DNA of 64,000 nt from Streptomyces sp. NBC_00344 (lineage in GTDB: Bacteria; Actinomycetota; Actinomycetes; Streptomycetales; Streptomycetaceae): positions 5,291,501 through 5,355,500 of the forward strand of contig NZ_CP107996.1 of assembly GCF_036088315.1 (NCBI RefSeq). Reading direction: 5' to 3'. The notes below the pieces were generated by a model. The model was not told where the DNA came from. It did no database searches and was given only the letters and a program-made list of their open reading frames with translations. The translations under genes were made by a program, and so were the position numbers. This document shows positions 1 to 11,037 of the stretch, in pieces. The number at the start of each line of letters is the position of its first letter. Position 1 is the stretch's first letter.

Positions 1-1
1 A

Positions 2-2473
<2,472 letters not shown>

Positions 2474-2505
2474 TCAACCCGGGCCGGCCGGCCCCCTGTA
2501 ACCCC

Positions 2506-2538
2506 TCGAGGGCGCGCCGTGCACGGCGCGCCCCTCGA
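2506..2538 (+). terminator. Hairpin terminator after dnaE
   Basis: An inverted repeat of about 16 base pairs with one bulged G pairs 2506-2521 with 2522-2538. It lies 33 bases after the dnaE stop. There is no T-run, as is common in Streptomyces. It may also serve the convergent small gene at 2556-2744. Confidence 0.7.
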
Positions 2539-2555
2539 ATGCATTGCGGCTGGGG

Positions 2556-2744
2556 TCAGTTGTGACCGAAGCGCCGCTGGTGCTTACGCGCAACATCAGC
2601 CGGGCTGCCCTGCGGCATGGACTGGGGCTGTGTCTGGTTCTGCGACTCGAAGGAGCTGGACTGCGCGTCCTGCTGACCGCGCTCCGCGGCGGAGGAGCGA
2701 TCGTGCTGGCTGTCCTGCTTGTTCCGGTTCTTGTGCTTGGCCAT
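2556..2744 (-). CDS. Small basic Gln/Ser-rich protein of unknown function
   Basis: A 62-residue protein that starts with ATG 7 bases after a strong AAGGAGG ribosome site. The N-terminus is Lys/Arg/Asn rich (MAKHKNRNKQD). The middle is rich in Gln, Ser and Asp, and the C-terminus is basic again (ARKHQRRFGHN). It has no hydrophobic segment and is probably intrinsically disordered. It is convergent with dnaE and transcribed away from the NYN gene. I cannot assign a function. The excellent ribosome site and unbroken frame make it a likely real gene. Confidence 0.75.
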   Translation of the reverse strand: MAKHKNRNKQDSQHDRSSAAERGQQDAQSSSFESQNQTQPQSMPQGSPADVARKHQRRFGHN

Positions 2745-2982
2745 GGGGTGCCTCCTTGAGGGGGACTAGGGGCCAGGGCCGCTGCCAGACTCACATACCG
2801 AGCATACCGCCGCATTTTGGATCATTACCGTGCGTAATAAGGCCTTGTGCCAGGCAACTTCGCCGCAACTTCACGCTGCGCCACGCCGATGATCGAGTTC
2901 CGGCCGATAACCCTCATGCGGTCGGGCAGACTCGAAGGAAGCCCGAAAAGACTTCCCCTTCTCCCGAGGTACCCGAAAGAGG

Positions 2983-4233
2983 GTGGATCGCGTGGACCGC
3001 TGCGTAGTCCTGGTGGACGCCGGATACCTGCTGGGCGCCGCCGCGAGTCTGCTCGCCGGGGAGCCCGCCCGCTCCCGCATCACCGTCGATCACGCCGCTC
3101 TCATCCAGGGCCTGCGGGAACGGGCCGAGGACGACACGCAGCAGCCCCTGCTCCGGATCTACTGGTTCGACGGCGCCCCCGACCGGGTGCCGCAGCCGGA
3201 GCACCGCAGGCTGCGGGTGATGCCGCGGGTGACCGTACGGCTGGGAGCGCTGACCCGCAGCGACGGCCGCTGGGCGCAGAAGGGTGTCGACGCCGCGATG
3301 CACGCGGAGCTGACCGAGCTGGCCAGAAATCGCGCCTGCTCCGACATCGTGCTCGTCACAGGGGACGGGGATCTGCTCCCCGGTCTGATGTCCGCCAAGG
3401 AGCACGGGGTCGCGGTTCACCTCTGGGCGGTGCAGGCCGCCGACGGCGACTACAACCAGTCGGAGGACCTGGTCGCCGAGGCCGACGAGCGCAGGGTCCT
3501 TGACCGGACCTGGATCACCAAGGCCGTGCGCGCCAAGGATCTCGGCGGGGTCTGCGCACCTCCGCCGGTGCCCCGTCCGGAAATCGCCGCGATCCTCTCG
3601 GCGCCGCTTCCGGAGTCCGCGCTCGCCGCGTCCGCGGAACGCGCCGCCCGGGCAGCAGGCCTGCACGAAGGCCCGGCGCCGGCCGGGACGGCGGAGGCGC
3701 CGGCCGACGCGGAGCGGGAGCACACCGCGGGCAAGGGGGTGCCCACCCCCAAGGACCTCGCCGGGCTGCGGACCCACGGCCCCCAGCCCGTCGCCCCGCA
3801 CCCGGCGAGCGCGACGCTGCGCTGGTCGTCCGAGCGCGGCTGGGTCGAGCGGCCCGGCGGGCAGGCGGGCGAGCCGCCGGAGACCGCTTCGCTGCCCACG
3901 CTGGCCCAGCTGACCAGCGCGGAGCAGCGGTGGGCGGACCGCGAGGAGGACATCACCACGGTCGGCGGCGACCCCTTCGAGGTCGGTCAGGTCTTCGCCC
4001 GGCGGTGGATGGAGCGGCTGCCTGAGCCCGGACACGTGCAGAAGCTTTCGGCGATGTATCCGCGGATTCCGCACCGCATCGACGGAGAGTTGCTGCGGTA
4101 CGCGGCCCGGTTCGGGCTGCTCGCGCACAAGGACGACCAGATCGACGAGCACGACCGCTATGCGATCCGGGCAGGGTTCTGGCGGGAGATCGATGTGCGG
4201 GCAGCGGCGGACCGCCCGGCGGCGGGGGAGTAG
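2983..4233 (+). CDS. NYN (PIN-like) domain protein
   Basis: A 416-residue protein starting at GTG 2983; a second in-frame GTG lies at 2992. Residues ~7-165 form a NYN domain, the PIN/FLAP-like nuclease fold found in LabA and many RNA-processing proteins. The acidic residues expected at the metal site are visible: Asp12 in VLVDAGY, the aspartate in GVDAAM (~102), and GDGD (~127). A Pro/Ala-rich linker of about 130 residues follows. The C-terminal ~110 residues (FEVGQVFARRWMERL...) are well ordered and may be a separate helical domain. A metal-dependent RNase activity is inferred from the fold only. A strong possible site for divergent control, ATTAC-N5-GTAAT, lies upstream at 2824-2838. Confidence 0.8.
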   Translation: MDRVDRCVVLVDAGYLLGAAASLLAGEPARSRITVDHAALIQGLRERAEDDTQQPLLRIYWFDGAPDRVPQPEHRRLRVMPRVTVRLGALTRSDGRWAQKGVDAAMHAELTELARNRACSDIVLVTGDGDLLPGLMSAKEHGVAVHLWAVQAADGDYNQSEDLVAEADERRVLDRTWITKAVRAKDLGGVCAPPPVPRPEIAAILSAPLPESALAASAERAARAAGLHEGPAPAGTAEAPADAEREHTAGKGVPTPKDLAGLRTHGPQPVAPHPASATLRWSSERGWVERPGGQAGEPPETASLPTLAQLTSAEQRWADREEDITTVGGDPFEVGQVFARRWMERLPEPGHVQKLSAMYPRIPHRIDGELLRYAARFGLLAHKDDQIDEHDRYAIRAGFWREIDVRAAADRPAAGE

Positions 4234-4293
4234 CGGCAGCGTGTCACCGCGGGGCGAAACGCCCCCGGCGGCACCGGAAGTGGTTGAACCCCG

Positions 4294-4299
4294 TAGGCT
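4294..4299 (+). promoter_or_regulatory. -10-like hexamer for a leaderless ABC transporter mRNA
   Basis: TAGGCT lies 8 bases before the GTG at 4308, and no ribosome site precedes that GTG. This is the usual geometry of a leaderless Streptomyces transcript. No convincing -35 box is visible. Confidence 0.45.
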
Positions 4300-4307
4300 C
4301 GTACCTC

Positions 4308-5294
4308 GTGAGTACGGGCAATGTGTGCGTGGTGCGCGATCTGGTGAAGACGTACCCCGCCACGCGCGGCAGGCGCGGGACTCCCGCCACGGCCGAGGTG
4401 CGGGCCACCGACGGGATCTCGCTCTCGGTACGCCGCGGTGAGATCTTCGGGCTGCTCGGGCCCAACGGTGCGGGCAAATCCACCCTGGTCCGGCAGCTCA
4501 CCGGGCTGATGCGGCCGGATTCGGGAAGTGTCGAGGTCCTCGGCCATGATCTGGTGCGGCATCCGGAGCGGGCCGCACGGCTGCTCGGCTACCTGGGACA
4601 GGAGTCCACCGCCCTCGACGAACTGACCGTCGCGCTCGCCGCCGAGACCACCGGAAGGCTCCGCGGTCTCTCGGTACGGGACGCGCGGCGGGAGCGGGAC
4701 GCGGTGGTCGACGAGCTCGGGCTGGGTGAGATCTCCGGGCGGGCGCTGAAGAAGCTCTCCGGCGGGCAGCGGCGTCTTGCCTGCTTCGCCACGACGCTGG
4801 TCGGCGAACGGGCGGTCCTGGTACTGGACGAGCCCACCACCGGGATGGACCCGGTCGCCCGGCGCGCGGTGTGGGCGGCGGTCGACCGGCGCCGGGCCGA
4901 ACGAGGGACGACCGTACTGCTCGTCACCCACAACGTCATCGAGGCCGAGACCGTACTGGACCGGGTGGCGGTGATCGAACGCGGCCGGGTGATCGCCTGC
5001 GACACCCCGGCCGGACTGAAGGCGGAGATCGCCGGTGAGGTGCGGGTAGAGCTCGTCTGGCGGGAACGGGCGCCGATCGGCCTTCCCGAGGTCGCGGCGC
5101 TGCGCGAGTCCGCCCAGGAATCCGGCCGCCGCTGGGTGCTGCGGCTGGCCCCCGACGCGGCACGTGCGGCTGTCGCCACCGTGACCGGTGGACCCGCCTT
5201 CGCCGCACTCGACGACTTCACGCTGTCCACGCCGAGCCTCGAGGACGTCTATCTGGCGCTCGGCGGCCGTACGAAGGGGCTGGTGAAGGCGTGA
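4308..5294 (+). CDS. ABC transporter ATP-binding protein
   Basis: A 328-residue ATPase of a two-gene exporter. It contains Walker A (GPNGAGKST, ~residue 51), the signature LSGGQ (~150), Walker B VLVLDEPTTG (~170) and a switch histidine in LVTHNV. The C-terminal ~100 residues look like the extension seen in DrrA/CcmA-type drug or lipid exporters. The frame is open from TTG 4284, but GTG 4308 is preferred because it sits just after a TAGGCT hexamer and begins STGNVCVVRDL, where the domain starts. The stop overlaps the permease start, so the two are translationally coupled. The substrate is unknown. Confidence 0.9.
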   Translation: MSTGNVCVVRDLVKTYPATRGRRGTPATAEVRATDGISLSVRRGEIFGLLGPNGAGKSTLVRQLTGLMRPDSGSVEVLGHDLVRHPERAARLLGYLGQESTALDELTVALAAETTGRLRGLSVRDARRERDAVVDELGLGEISGRALKKLSGGQRRLACFATTLVGERAVLVLDEPTTGMDPVARRAVWAAVDRRRAERGTTVLLVTHNVIEAETVLDRVAVIERGRVIACDTPAGLKAEIAGEVRVELVWRERAPIGLPEVAALRESAQESGRRWVLRLAPDAARAAVATVTGGPAFAALDDFTLSTPSLEDVYLALGGRTKGLVKA

Positions 5295-6109
5295 CCGCCG
5301 TGATCCCCTCCGGGACGGTGACGAAGGCGGCGCACGGCGAGCCCGACAGCGGTGCGGCGCCCCTCGCGCCCCGTGCCCGGCTGCTGCCCGCGCTGGCCGC
5401 CGTCTACCGGGCTCAGCTGTCCAGGGCCCGGGTGTCCCGTATTCCGCTGCTGTTCGTGGCCACCTTCCAGTCGGTCGGGATCATGATCCTGATGCGCGGA
5501 GTCGTCGACGGCGGCGACGAGGCCCGCGCCGTGGTGGCGGGCTCCTCCGTCCTGGTCGTCGCGTTCGTCGCGCTCAACCTGCTCGCCCAGTACTTCGGCT
5601 CGCTGCGGGCGAGCGGAGGTCTCGATCACTACGCCACGCTGCCGGTGCCGCCGGCATCGGTGGTGCTGGGCACGGCCGGGGCGTATGCCTCCTTCACCGT
5701 CCCCGGCACCGTCGTCACCGCGGTGGCCGGCTCGGTGCTGTTTCAGCTGCCACTGACACATCTGTGGGTGCTCGCAGCGGTGATCCCGCTGGCAGGGGCG
5801 GCGCTGGCCGGGCTCGGCGCAGCGCTCGGCCTGCTCGCACCGCGCCAGGAACTCGCCACCCTACTAGGACAGTTGGGCATGTCCGCCGCCCTGCTCCTCG
5901 GCGTGCTGCCGGCCGGCCGACTGCCCGAGCCGATCGTCTGGGCCCGCGATCTGCTGCCGTCGACGTACGGCGTGGAGGCCCTGGCCCGCACCTTCGCCGC
6001 CCGCCCCGACTGGTCGGCCGTCGCTTTCGATCTGGCGGTCTGCACGGCTGTCGGAGTGGCCTCGCTGGCCGTCGCCACCTGGGCGTACCGCCGGGCGGCA
6101 GTCCGGTGA
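5291..6109 (+). CDS. ABC transporter permease (ABC-2 type)
   Basis: A 272-residue membrane protein with about six hydrophobic segments, starting at GTG 5291 inside the stop of the ATPase gene (GTGA overlap). The pattern of segments and the glycine-rich loop near the middle fit ABC-2 type exporter permeases. With the preceding ATPase it should form an efflux pump in the cytoplasmic membrane. Nothing in the sequence indicates the cargo. Confidence 0.85.
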   Translation: MTAVIPSGTVTKAAHGEPDSGAAPLAPRARLLPALAAVYRAQLSRARVSRIPLLFVATFQSVGIMILMRGVVDGGDEARAVVAGSSVLVVAFVALNLLAQYFGSLRASGGLDHYATLPVPPASVVLGTAGAYASFTVPGTVVTAVAGSVLFQLPLTHLWVLAAVIPLAGAALAGLGAALGLLAPRQELATLLGQLGMSAALLLGVLPAGRLPEPIVWARDLLPSTYGVEALARTFAARPDWSAVAFDLAVCTAVGVASLAVATWAYRRAAVR

Positions 6110-6143
6110 GGCGGCGCACAGGACGGCCTGGCACGATGGCAGG

Positions 6144-6833
6144 GTGACCGCACCGCTGACACCTCCTCACCAGCCGCAGCCCGAACACGACCCGTGGCAG
6201 AAGAGCCCATCGGGCGCCACCCCCTGGCCGGGCACGGCCGAGGAGAGCGGCCCCGGGATGCGGGCGGAAGTGATCCAGGCGGCGCTCGTCGTGCTGCTGG
6301 TCACGGTGGCGGGGGTGCTCCTCGGCCTGCTGTGGGTGTGGCTCGCCCCTCGCGTCCCGCTGGTCTCCGACGGCTCGACCGTCTTCCTCAAGGACTCCGA
6401 GGGGGAGGAGGCGATCGGCGCGGACGGAGTGTTCGCCCTGCTGGGTCTCGCCTTCGGCCTGGTGAGCGCGCTCGCCGTGTTCCTCTTCCGCAGGCGTGGT
6501 GGGGTGCCGCTGGTGATCGCCCTCGCGGTGGGCGGTCTGCTCGGCTCCCTGGTCGCCTGGGGTCTCGGCGTCTGGCTCGGCCCGACGGACGATGTGGTCG
6601 CCGCGGCGCAGCACGCGGGGAAGGGCGTCCCCTTCGACGCGCCACTGAAGCTGGCGGCGAAGGGCGCTCTGCTGGCCTGGCCGGTCGCGGCCATGCTGGT
6701 GCACCTCGGAGTCACAGCGGTCTTCGGCCCCCGGGACCCCGAGCCGGTGTGGGGCGCCGGGGACTACGGCATGGCGTCGCATCCGCTGCCGTCCGGGCCT
6801 GGCGACCGTCCGCAGGACGGGCCGGGGGCCTGA
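6144..6833 (+). CDS. DUF2567-like four-helix membrane protein
   Basis: A 229-residue protein starting at GTG 6144. A Pro-rich cytoplasmic N-terminus (~45 residues) precedes four hydrophobic segments: VIQAALVVLLV, FALLGLAFGLV, VIALAVGGLLG and LLAWPVAAMLV. Between segments 1 and 2 lies an acidic loop (SDGSTVFLKDSEGEE). I recognise it as a DUF2567-type actinobacterial protein; no function is known. It is 34 bases after the ABC permease and probably in the same transcription unit. Confidence 0.7.
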   Translation: MTAPLTPPHQPQPEHDPWQKSPSGATPWPGTAEESGPGMRAEVIQAALVVLLVTVAGVLLGLLWVWLAPRVPLVSDGSTVFLKDSEGEEAIGADGVFALLGLAFGLVSALAVFLFRRRGGVPLVIALAVGGLLGSLVAWGLGVWLGPTDDVVAAAQHAGKGVPFDAPLKLAAKGALLAWPVAAMLVHLGVTAVFGPRDPEPVWGAGDYGMASHPLPSGPGDRPQDGPGA

Positions 6834-6862
6834 GGGCTGTCCGGACGAACGATCCCGGCGGC

Positions 6863-7360
6863 CTACGCCCGCCCGATCGGCGCCATCGCGGCCGCGGTGA
6901 GCCCGGCCAGATCACCCGGCGCCAGCTCGACCTCCAGACCCCGACGTCCCGCCGAGACACAGATCGTGGGATGCGCGGAAGCCGACGCGTCCAGCACCGT
7001 GCGCAGCCGTCTGCGCTGGCCCAGCGGTGAGATGCCGCCGCGCACGTATCCGGTGGCACGCTCGGCAGCCGCCGGGTCCGCCATCCCGGCGCGTTTGCCG
7101 CCCACCGCGGCGGCCAGGGCCTTGAGGTCGAGGGAGCCGGAGACAGGCACGACGGCGACCGTCAGTTCGCCGTCGACCTCGGCCAGCAGCGTCTTGAAGA
7201 CCCGGTCGGGGGTGACGCCGAGCGCCGTGGCCGCCTCCTCACCGTAGGACGCCGCAGCGGGGTCGTGCTCATAGGCATGCAGGGTGTACGCGGTACCTGC
7301 CGCGGTCAGCGCGACGGTGGCGGGGGTGCCGCCCGGCTGCTTCTTCGGCTTCTTCGCCAC
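6863..7360 (-). CDS. ybaK: YbaK/EbsC-family aminoacyl-tRNA deacylase
   Basis: A 165-residue protein of the YbaK/ProX family, which hydrolyses mischarged Cys-tRNA(Pro) or related aminoacyl-tRNAs in trans. Family landmarks are the N-terminal TAAGTAYTLHAYEHD, the lysine in RVFKTLLAE thought to position the tRNA 3' end, and the GGISPLGQRRRL loop. The length is normal. It is the third gene of a minus-strand run with the LON-domain gene (35-base gap). The exact tRNA substrate cannot be read from the sequence. Confidence 0.88.
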   Translation of the reverse strand: MAKKPKKQPGGTPATVALTAAGTAYTLHAYEHDPAAASYGEEAATALGVTPDRVFKTLLAEVDGELTVAVVPVSGSLDLKALAAAVGGKRAGMADPAAAERATGYVRGGISPLGQRRRLRTVLDASASAHPTICVSAGRRGLEVELAPGDLAGLTAAAMAPIGRA

Positions 7361-7395
7361 GGGGGGCTGCTCCTTGTGCGGGCCTGGGGTACGCG

Positions 7396-8139
7396 TCAGT
7401 TGAGATTCGTCGGGGCGCGTGTCAGCTCGGTGGCGGGCAGCGAGGGAAGATGGCGGATCACCGCGGTCTCCGCCCGCAGCAGGGCGAGTTCCTCCCGCAG
7501 GCGGGTCTCGACGTCGGCCGCCTCGAGCAGCCGCTGCCTCGCGGGTACGTCCAGAACGACGGCGGCCGCGACGAGATACGAGACAACCGACGGCTCGTCC
7601 GGCAGATCCGCGCCGGTCGACAGCGAACGCTCGCGCGCTCCCGCCAGCCGCTTCTGGTAGGTGCGGAAGGCACGCAGCACACCTTCGGCGAGCGCGGTGG
7701 CCTCGTCGCCGGGGTCCTCGGCGAGCTCCTCGACCTCGGCCGTCAGATACGGCCCGCTCGCTTCCACCGAGCGGATCCTGACCCGGGCGGTGCCGGTCGC
7801 CAGTACCTCGAAGCTGCCGTCGTCGCGCTCGCGGATCGTCGCGGCGTCCGCGATGCAGCCCACTTCGTGGAAGGACCGCAGCGGGTCGTCGCCGAATCCG
7901 GCGGCCGGGCCCGGCTCGGGCGCCGGTGTGCCGTCCGGCAGACCGGGCGCGGTCGGGGCGACCTCGTGGCCGTCCCGGATGGCGACCACGGCGAAGCGAC
8001 GGGGCTCGGCCTCGTCGTCCACCTTCAGCAGGTCGCGCATCATGGCGCGATAACGCTCCTCGAAGATGTTCAGCGGCAGCACGAGGCCCGGGAACAGAAC
8101 CGAGTTCAGCGGGAAGAGAGGGAGGCGCGCGGTGGTCAC
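7396..8139 (-). CDS. LON substrate-binding domain protein
   Basis: A 247-residue stand-alone version of the N-terminal domain of Lon protease. It starts LPLFPLNSVLFPGLVLPLNIFEERY, the classic LON-domain entry. It has no AAA+ or protease domain, so it cannot be Lon itself. The role is unknown, possibly substrate recognition. Start choice: GTG 8139 matches the family N-terminus. TTG 8148 is three codons longer and overlaps the upstream stop by 4 bases (TTGA), which favours coupling with the preceding gene. The much longer open frame to 8595 is not coding. Confidence 0.88.
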   Translation of the reverse strand: MTTARLPLFPLNSVLFPGLVLPLNIFEERYRAMMRDLLKVDDEAEPRRFAVVAIRDGHEVAPTAPGLPDGTPAPEPGPAAGFGDDPLRSFHEVGCIADAATIRERDDGSFEVLATGTARVRIRSVEASGPYLTAEVEELAEDPGDEATALAEGVLRAFRTYQKRLAGARERSLSTGADLPDEPSVVSYLVAAAVVLDVPARQRLLEAADVETRLREELALLRAETAVIRHLPSLPATELTRAPTNLN

Positions 8140-8144
8140 AGCGG

Positions 8145-9161
8145 TCAAGCGTAATGGCCGTCGGCCCGGGTGTGCTCCGCCCTGCCGTACACCGGCCGCC
8201 CCGGAGCGGCCCGCAGCCGTGCGCCGGCCCGCAGTTCCAGGAACCGGCCCAGCGGATCGTCGTTCAGCTGCGCCCACGGGAACGACGTCACATACGGGCC
8301 GATCAGCCGGAACTGCTCCAGTGCCTCGGTCCACCGCTCGCGGCTGACCAGCACGTACACCAGCAGGTTCCGCATCTCCGCCGGCCAGATGTCGCCGGCC
8401 GGATATCCGGAGGACAGCGCGATCGCCCGGTCGGCCGCGGCGTCCATCCGCTCCCGCGCGATGGCCAGATGGCCGCCGCTGAGGAGGTAGGCGAAGGCGG
8501 CACGCACCGGCAGCGCCTGGATCAGCGAGTCCGGCTGTGCGTCGTCGGCGGCCTGCTCGGCGAAGTCGAAGCACTCGCGGTGCGAGCCGTACCACTGGGC
8601 CGAGAGGTACTGGAGGGCCGCGACATGGCAGCCGTAGTGCCGGGACGAGCGGTGGAGTGCCTGCTCCCAGAGGGTTTCGAAGGCGGTGTGCGGGGCGTGC
8701 ACACCCCGGGCGTGGTCCAGCGCTATCCGCCAGGGCACCGGGTCGTGCGGGTCGCCGGCGGCGGCCGCGTCGATCAGCGGACCGACCTCCCGCAGCCGCT
8801 CGGCGCGCGCGGGCGAGTCCCAGGCCTTGAGCACCGCGAGCTGGGCCTTGAGCAACCGGGCGTCCGGGTCGTAGGGGGCCGCCGCCAGCCAGTCCGAGAG
8901 CCAGTCCTCACGGCTGAGGGTGAAGGCGGCGAGCCGTGCGGTGTAGCGGTCCCGGTCCTCCCACTCGGCCGCGTCGCGGGTGGTGGCGAGGAGCTTGGCG
9001 GCCGGTTCGTACTCCCCGTTCGCCGCGGCGACGAGCGCGGGGGCCAGCCGCTCGTCGGGGACGTCGAGGAGTACCTCGTTGTCGAAGGGCAGCCCGGCGG
9101 CAGGCTGTGGCCTGGGCCGCAGCCTGCGCGCGGTGCCGATCAGGGAGCGAAGGTAAGACAT
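8145..9161 (-). CDS. Alpha-helical (TPR-like) protein of unknown function
   Basis: A 338-residue soluble protein starting at ATG 9161 (MSYLRSLIG); ATG 9173 is an alternative. After a short basic segment (ARRLRPRPQ) the protein is a series of Ala/Leu-rich helices with repeated Trp, Asp and Arg positions (DAAEWEDRDRYTARLAA, LKAWDSPARAERLREV, SRERWTEALEQFRLI). This suggests a tetratricopeptide-like superhelix. It has no catalytic motif. It is the first gene of the run with the LON and YbaK genes. Function unknown. Confidence 0.75.
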   Translation of the reverse strand: MSYLRSLIGTARRLRPRPQPAAGLPFDNEVLLDVPDERLAPALVAAANGEYEPAAKLLATTRDAAEWEDRDRYTARLAAFTLSREDWLSDWLAAAPYDPDARLLKAQLAVLKAWDSPARAERLREVGPLIDAAAAGDPHDPVPWRIALDHARGVHAPHTAFETLWEQALHRSSRHYGCHVAALQYLSAQWYGSHRECFDFAEQAADDAQPDSLIQALPVRAAFAYLLSGGHLAIARERMDAAADRAIALSSGYPAGDIWPAEMRNLLVYVLVSRERWTEALEQFRLIGPYVTSFPWAQLNDDPLGRFLELRAGARLRAAPGRPVYGRAEHTRADGHYA

Positions 9162-9314
9162 GGTGCGGACCATTGAAAACCGCAGGTGAGGAGGGCGCCA
9201 GGGGCAAGCTGTGAAGAGTTCGTATCGGCCGTGATGGTTGTACGGCACACAGTCAAGGGGCGGTAAAGACGTGGGTCAACTCCCGGAAGAATCAGCGCTT
9301 CCCGGGGTGTCCCG

Positions 9315-10913
9315 CTACCCTCTGCGCAGCAGCCGGGAGGCCCCGGCCGCGATAGTGGTGGCGAGGATCCAGCCGAGCAGGACCAGCGACGCGGCCACCC
9401 ACTGCCAGCCGCCGGAGAGTTTCCAGTAGCCGTCCTGGCCGAGATTGATCACCGGAATCAGTAGATCCAGGGCATACAGGGCGGCGTTCCACTGCGGATG
9501 CTCGTCCGCGTTCATCGCCGCCGGGTCGTAGCGCGAGAACGCCACGGTGCCCGCCGCCCACAGCACCGCCATCCACAGCGCGGCCCGCCCGGGCCGGTAG
9601 CCGTAGGCCACGGTCCAGTCCTGGAGGTAGCCCCACAGTTTCGCGGCCAGCGGGAGTGTCTCGCGTCGTCTGCGCTGTTTGGCCAGCAGCACCTCGCGGG
9701 CATCGGCGTCCTCGCCGCTGTTGCGCAGCACCGAGGCCAGCCGCTCATAGGGTTCGGGGGCGTATTCCGGGGTGGCCGCCGTCACCCATTCCAGCCTGCG
9801 GTCCAGCGGGAAGTGGCCGACCGGGACCAGATTCTCGTAGCTGAAGCCGCCCATGGCGAGGCCGCCGGGGCCGGGCCAGCTGGTCGACATGTCGACCAGA
9901 TTGACCACCTTGGCGCCGGAGAGAACCACGCGGCCCTGGTCGGGGCGCTCCCCGAGGAAGCGCAGTTCCGGGGTCTGGATCCGGCGCAGCGAGAGTTCCT
10001 GCTCGCCCTGCATCCGGAATTTCGCGCTCCGGAGATCCACGGCATCGCCGAAGCGCCCGTCGTCCAGCCGGACCCCGCCGTTGCATTCGAACGGCTGGAG
10101 CCGGGTGCCGAACCGCGGAGTGGTCCCCGTTCCGTACGGGGGTGTGGCCCCGGTGCCGGCGCCGTCGGGGGCCACCCCGGCGGCCGTCAGGTACAGCGTG
10201 CGCTCCACCGTGAGCTGGGGCGCGTTCAGTGCCCGGCGGCCGCCGGGGTTGAGCAGCCTGCTGCCGTTGAGGCTCAGTGAGACGCCGATCCGCGCCGCGC
10301 GGAGACTCACCTCGCCGTGCGACTCGATCATCTCGGCTTGCAGGTCCTGGCCGACCGTCAGTCCGTCCGCGGCGATCGAACGCCCCATCCGGTCCGGATG
10401 CACCACCAGCATGTTGAGCAGCAGATCGGTGCCGATCTGAGCGTCGGTGAGACGGATGCCGCGTGCCACATGGCAGCGGGGCAGATGCAGGTCACCCTCC
10501 GTGTGCAGCCGGGCCGCCTCCAGGCGCGGAAGGGCGCAGCCGACCATCCGGACCGTGTTCACCCGGCACTCGGGCATCACTACTTCGTTCTCGAAACGGC
10601 AGTCGTTCAGCTCCATGTACGGCTCGACGGTGCCGCCCGCGAGGTCGAGCGTGCCGCTGATCTGCACGCCTCTCAGCTTGAGTGCGGCGACCCGCCCGGC
10701 GAGCGCCTGCGGACCGTCGAGCAGCAGCAGCGCGACCACCCGGGCGCGGACGGTGCGCTCGGGCCCCCAGGCGCGCGTGGAGAGCGGATCGTCGAGTACC
10801 GGATTGCGAGTGCGAAGATCGTAGGTGCTGCCGTTGCGGAAGGCCTGCCACATGCCGACTTCGGCACCGGTCAGCCAGTCGGGCGCATCGTCGTCGTGCT
10901 GCGCCTCGGTCAC
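9315..10913 (-). CDS. Membrane-anchored beta-solenoid-like protein
   Basis: A 532-residue protein. GTG 10913 is preferred because GGAAGGGG lies 6 bases upstream; the frame opens at GTG 10961. After ~80 residues, a long region (~80-380) shows regular short strands ending in Leu/Val/Ile, such as LKLRGVQISGTLDLAGG, ELNDCRFENEV, TDAQIGTDLLL and GVRLDDGRFGDAVDLRSAKF. This resembles a pentapeptide- or bactofilin-like right-handed solenoid. A helical linker (YERLASVLRNSGEDADAREVLL) leads to two or three transmembrane helices at the C-terminus. Relatives are sometimes labelled membrane-associated oxidoreductase, but I see no cofactor motif. It is divergent from hisD. Confidence 0.75.
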   Translation of the reverse strand: MTEAQHDDDAPDWLTGAEVGMWQAFRNGSTYDLRTRNPVLDDPLSTRAWGPERTVRARVVALLLLDGPQALAGRVAALKLRGVQISGTLDLAGGTVEPYMELNDCRFENEVVMPECRVNTVRMVGCALPRLEAARLHTEGDLHLPRCHVARGIRLTDAQIGTDLLLNMLVVHPDRMGRSIAADGLTVGQDLQAEMIESHGEVSLRAARIGVSLSLNGSRLLNPGGRRALNAPQLTVERTLYLTAAGVAPDGAGTGATPPYGTGTTPRFGTRLQPFECNGGVRLDDGRFGDAVDLRSAKFRMQGEQELSLRRIQTPELRFLGERPDQGRVVLSGAKVVNLVDMSTSWPGPGGLAMGGFSYENLVPVGHFPLDRRLEWVTAATPEYAPEPYERLASVLRNSGEDADAREVLLAKQRRRRETLPLAAKLWGYLQDWTVAYGYRPGRAALWMAVLWAAGTVAFSRYDPAAMNADEHPQWNAALYALDLLIPVINLGQDGYWKLSGGWQWVAASLVLLGWILATTIAAGASRLLRRG

Positions 10914-11024
10914 TGCCGCCCCTTCCTGCCCATGAGTGATGGACTGAACGCTAATGGTCACGAGAGGCGTCCGTGGCGTGTATCAGCCACTGATACGGGC
11001 GACCGGTGGCCCCGGCCGGTCTGA

Positions 11025-11030
11025 GAGAAT
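11025..11030 (+). promoter_or_regulatory. -10-like hexamer for leaderless hisD
   Basis: GAGAAT ends 7 bases before the GTG of hisD, and there is no ribosome site in between. This supports a leaderless his operon mRNA starting at or near 11038. Confidence 0.4.
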
Positions 11031-11037
11031 TGGCCCC

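Noticed and set aside
2824..2838. ATTAC-N5-GTAAT inverted repeat between the small basic gene and the NYN gene
   Set aside because: It may be an operator, but the arms are short and no regulator is nearby, so it is only mentioned with the NYN gene.
8145..8595. Upstream extension of the LON-domain frame
   Set aside because: It lies over the TPR-like gene in another frame, and the LON fold begins at LPLFPLNSV right after 8139.
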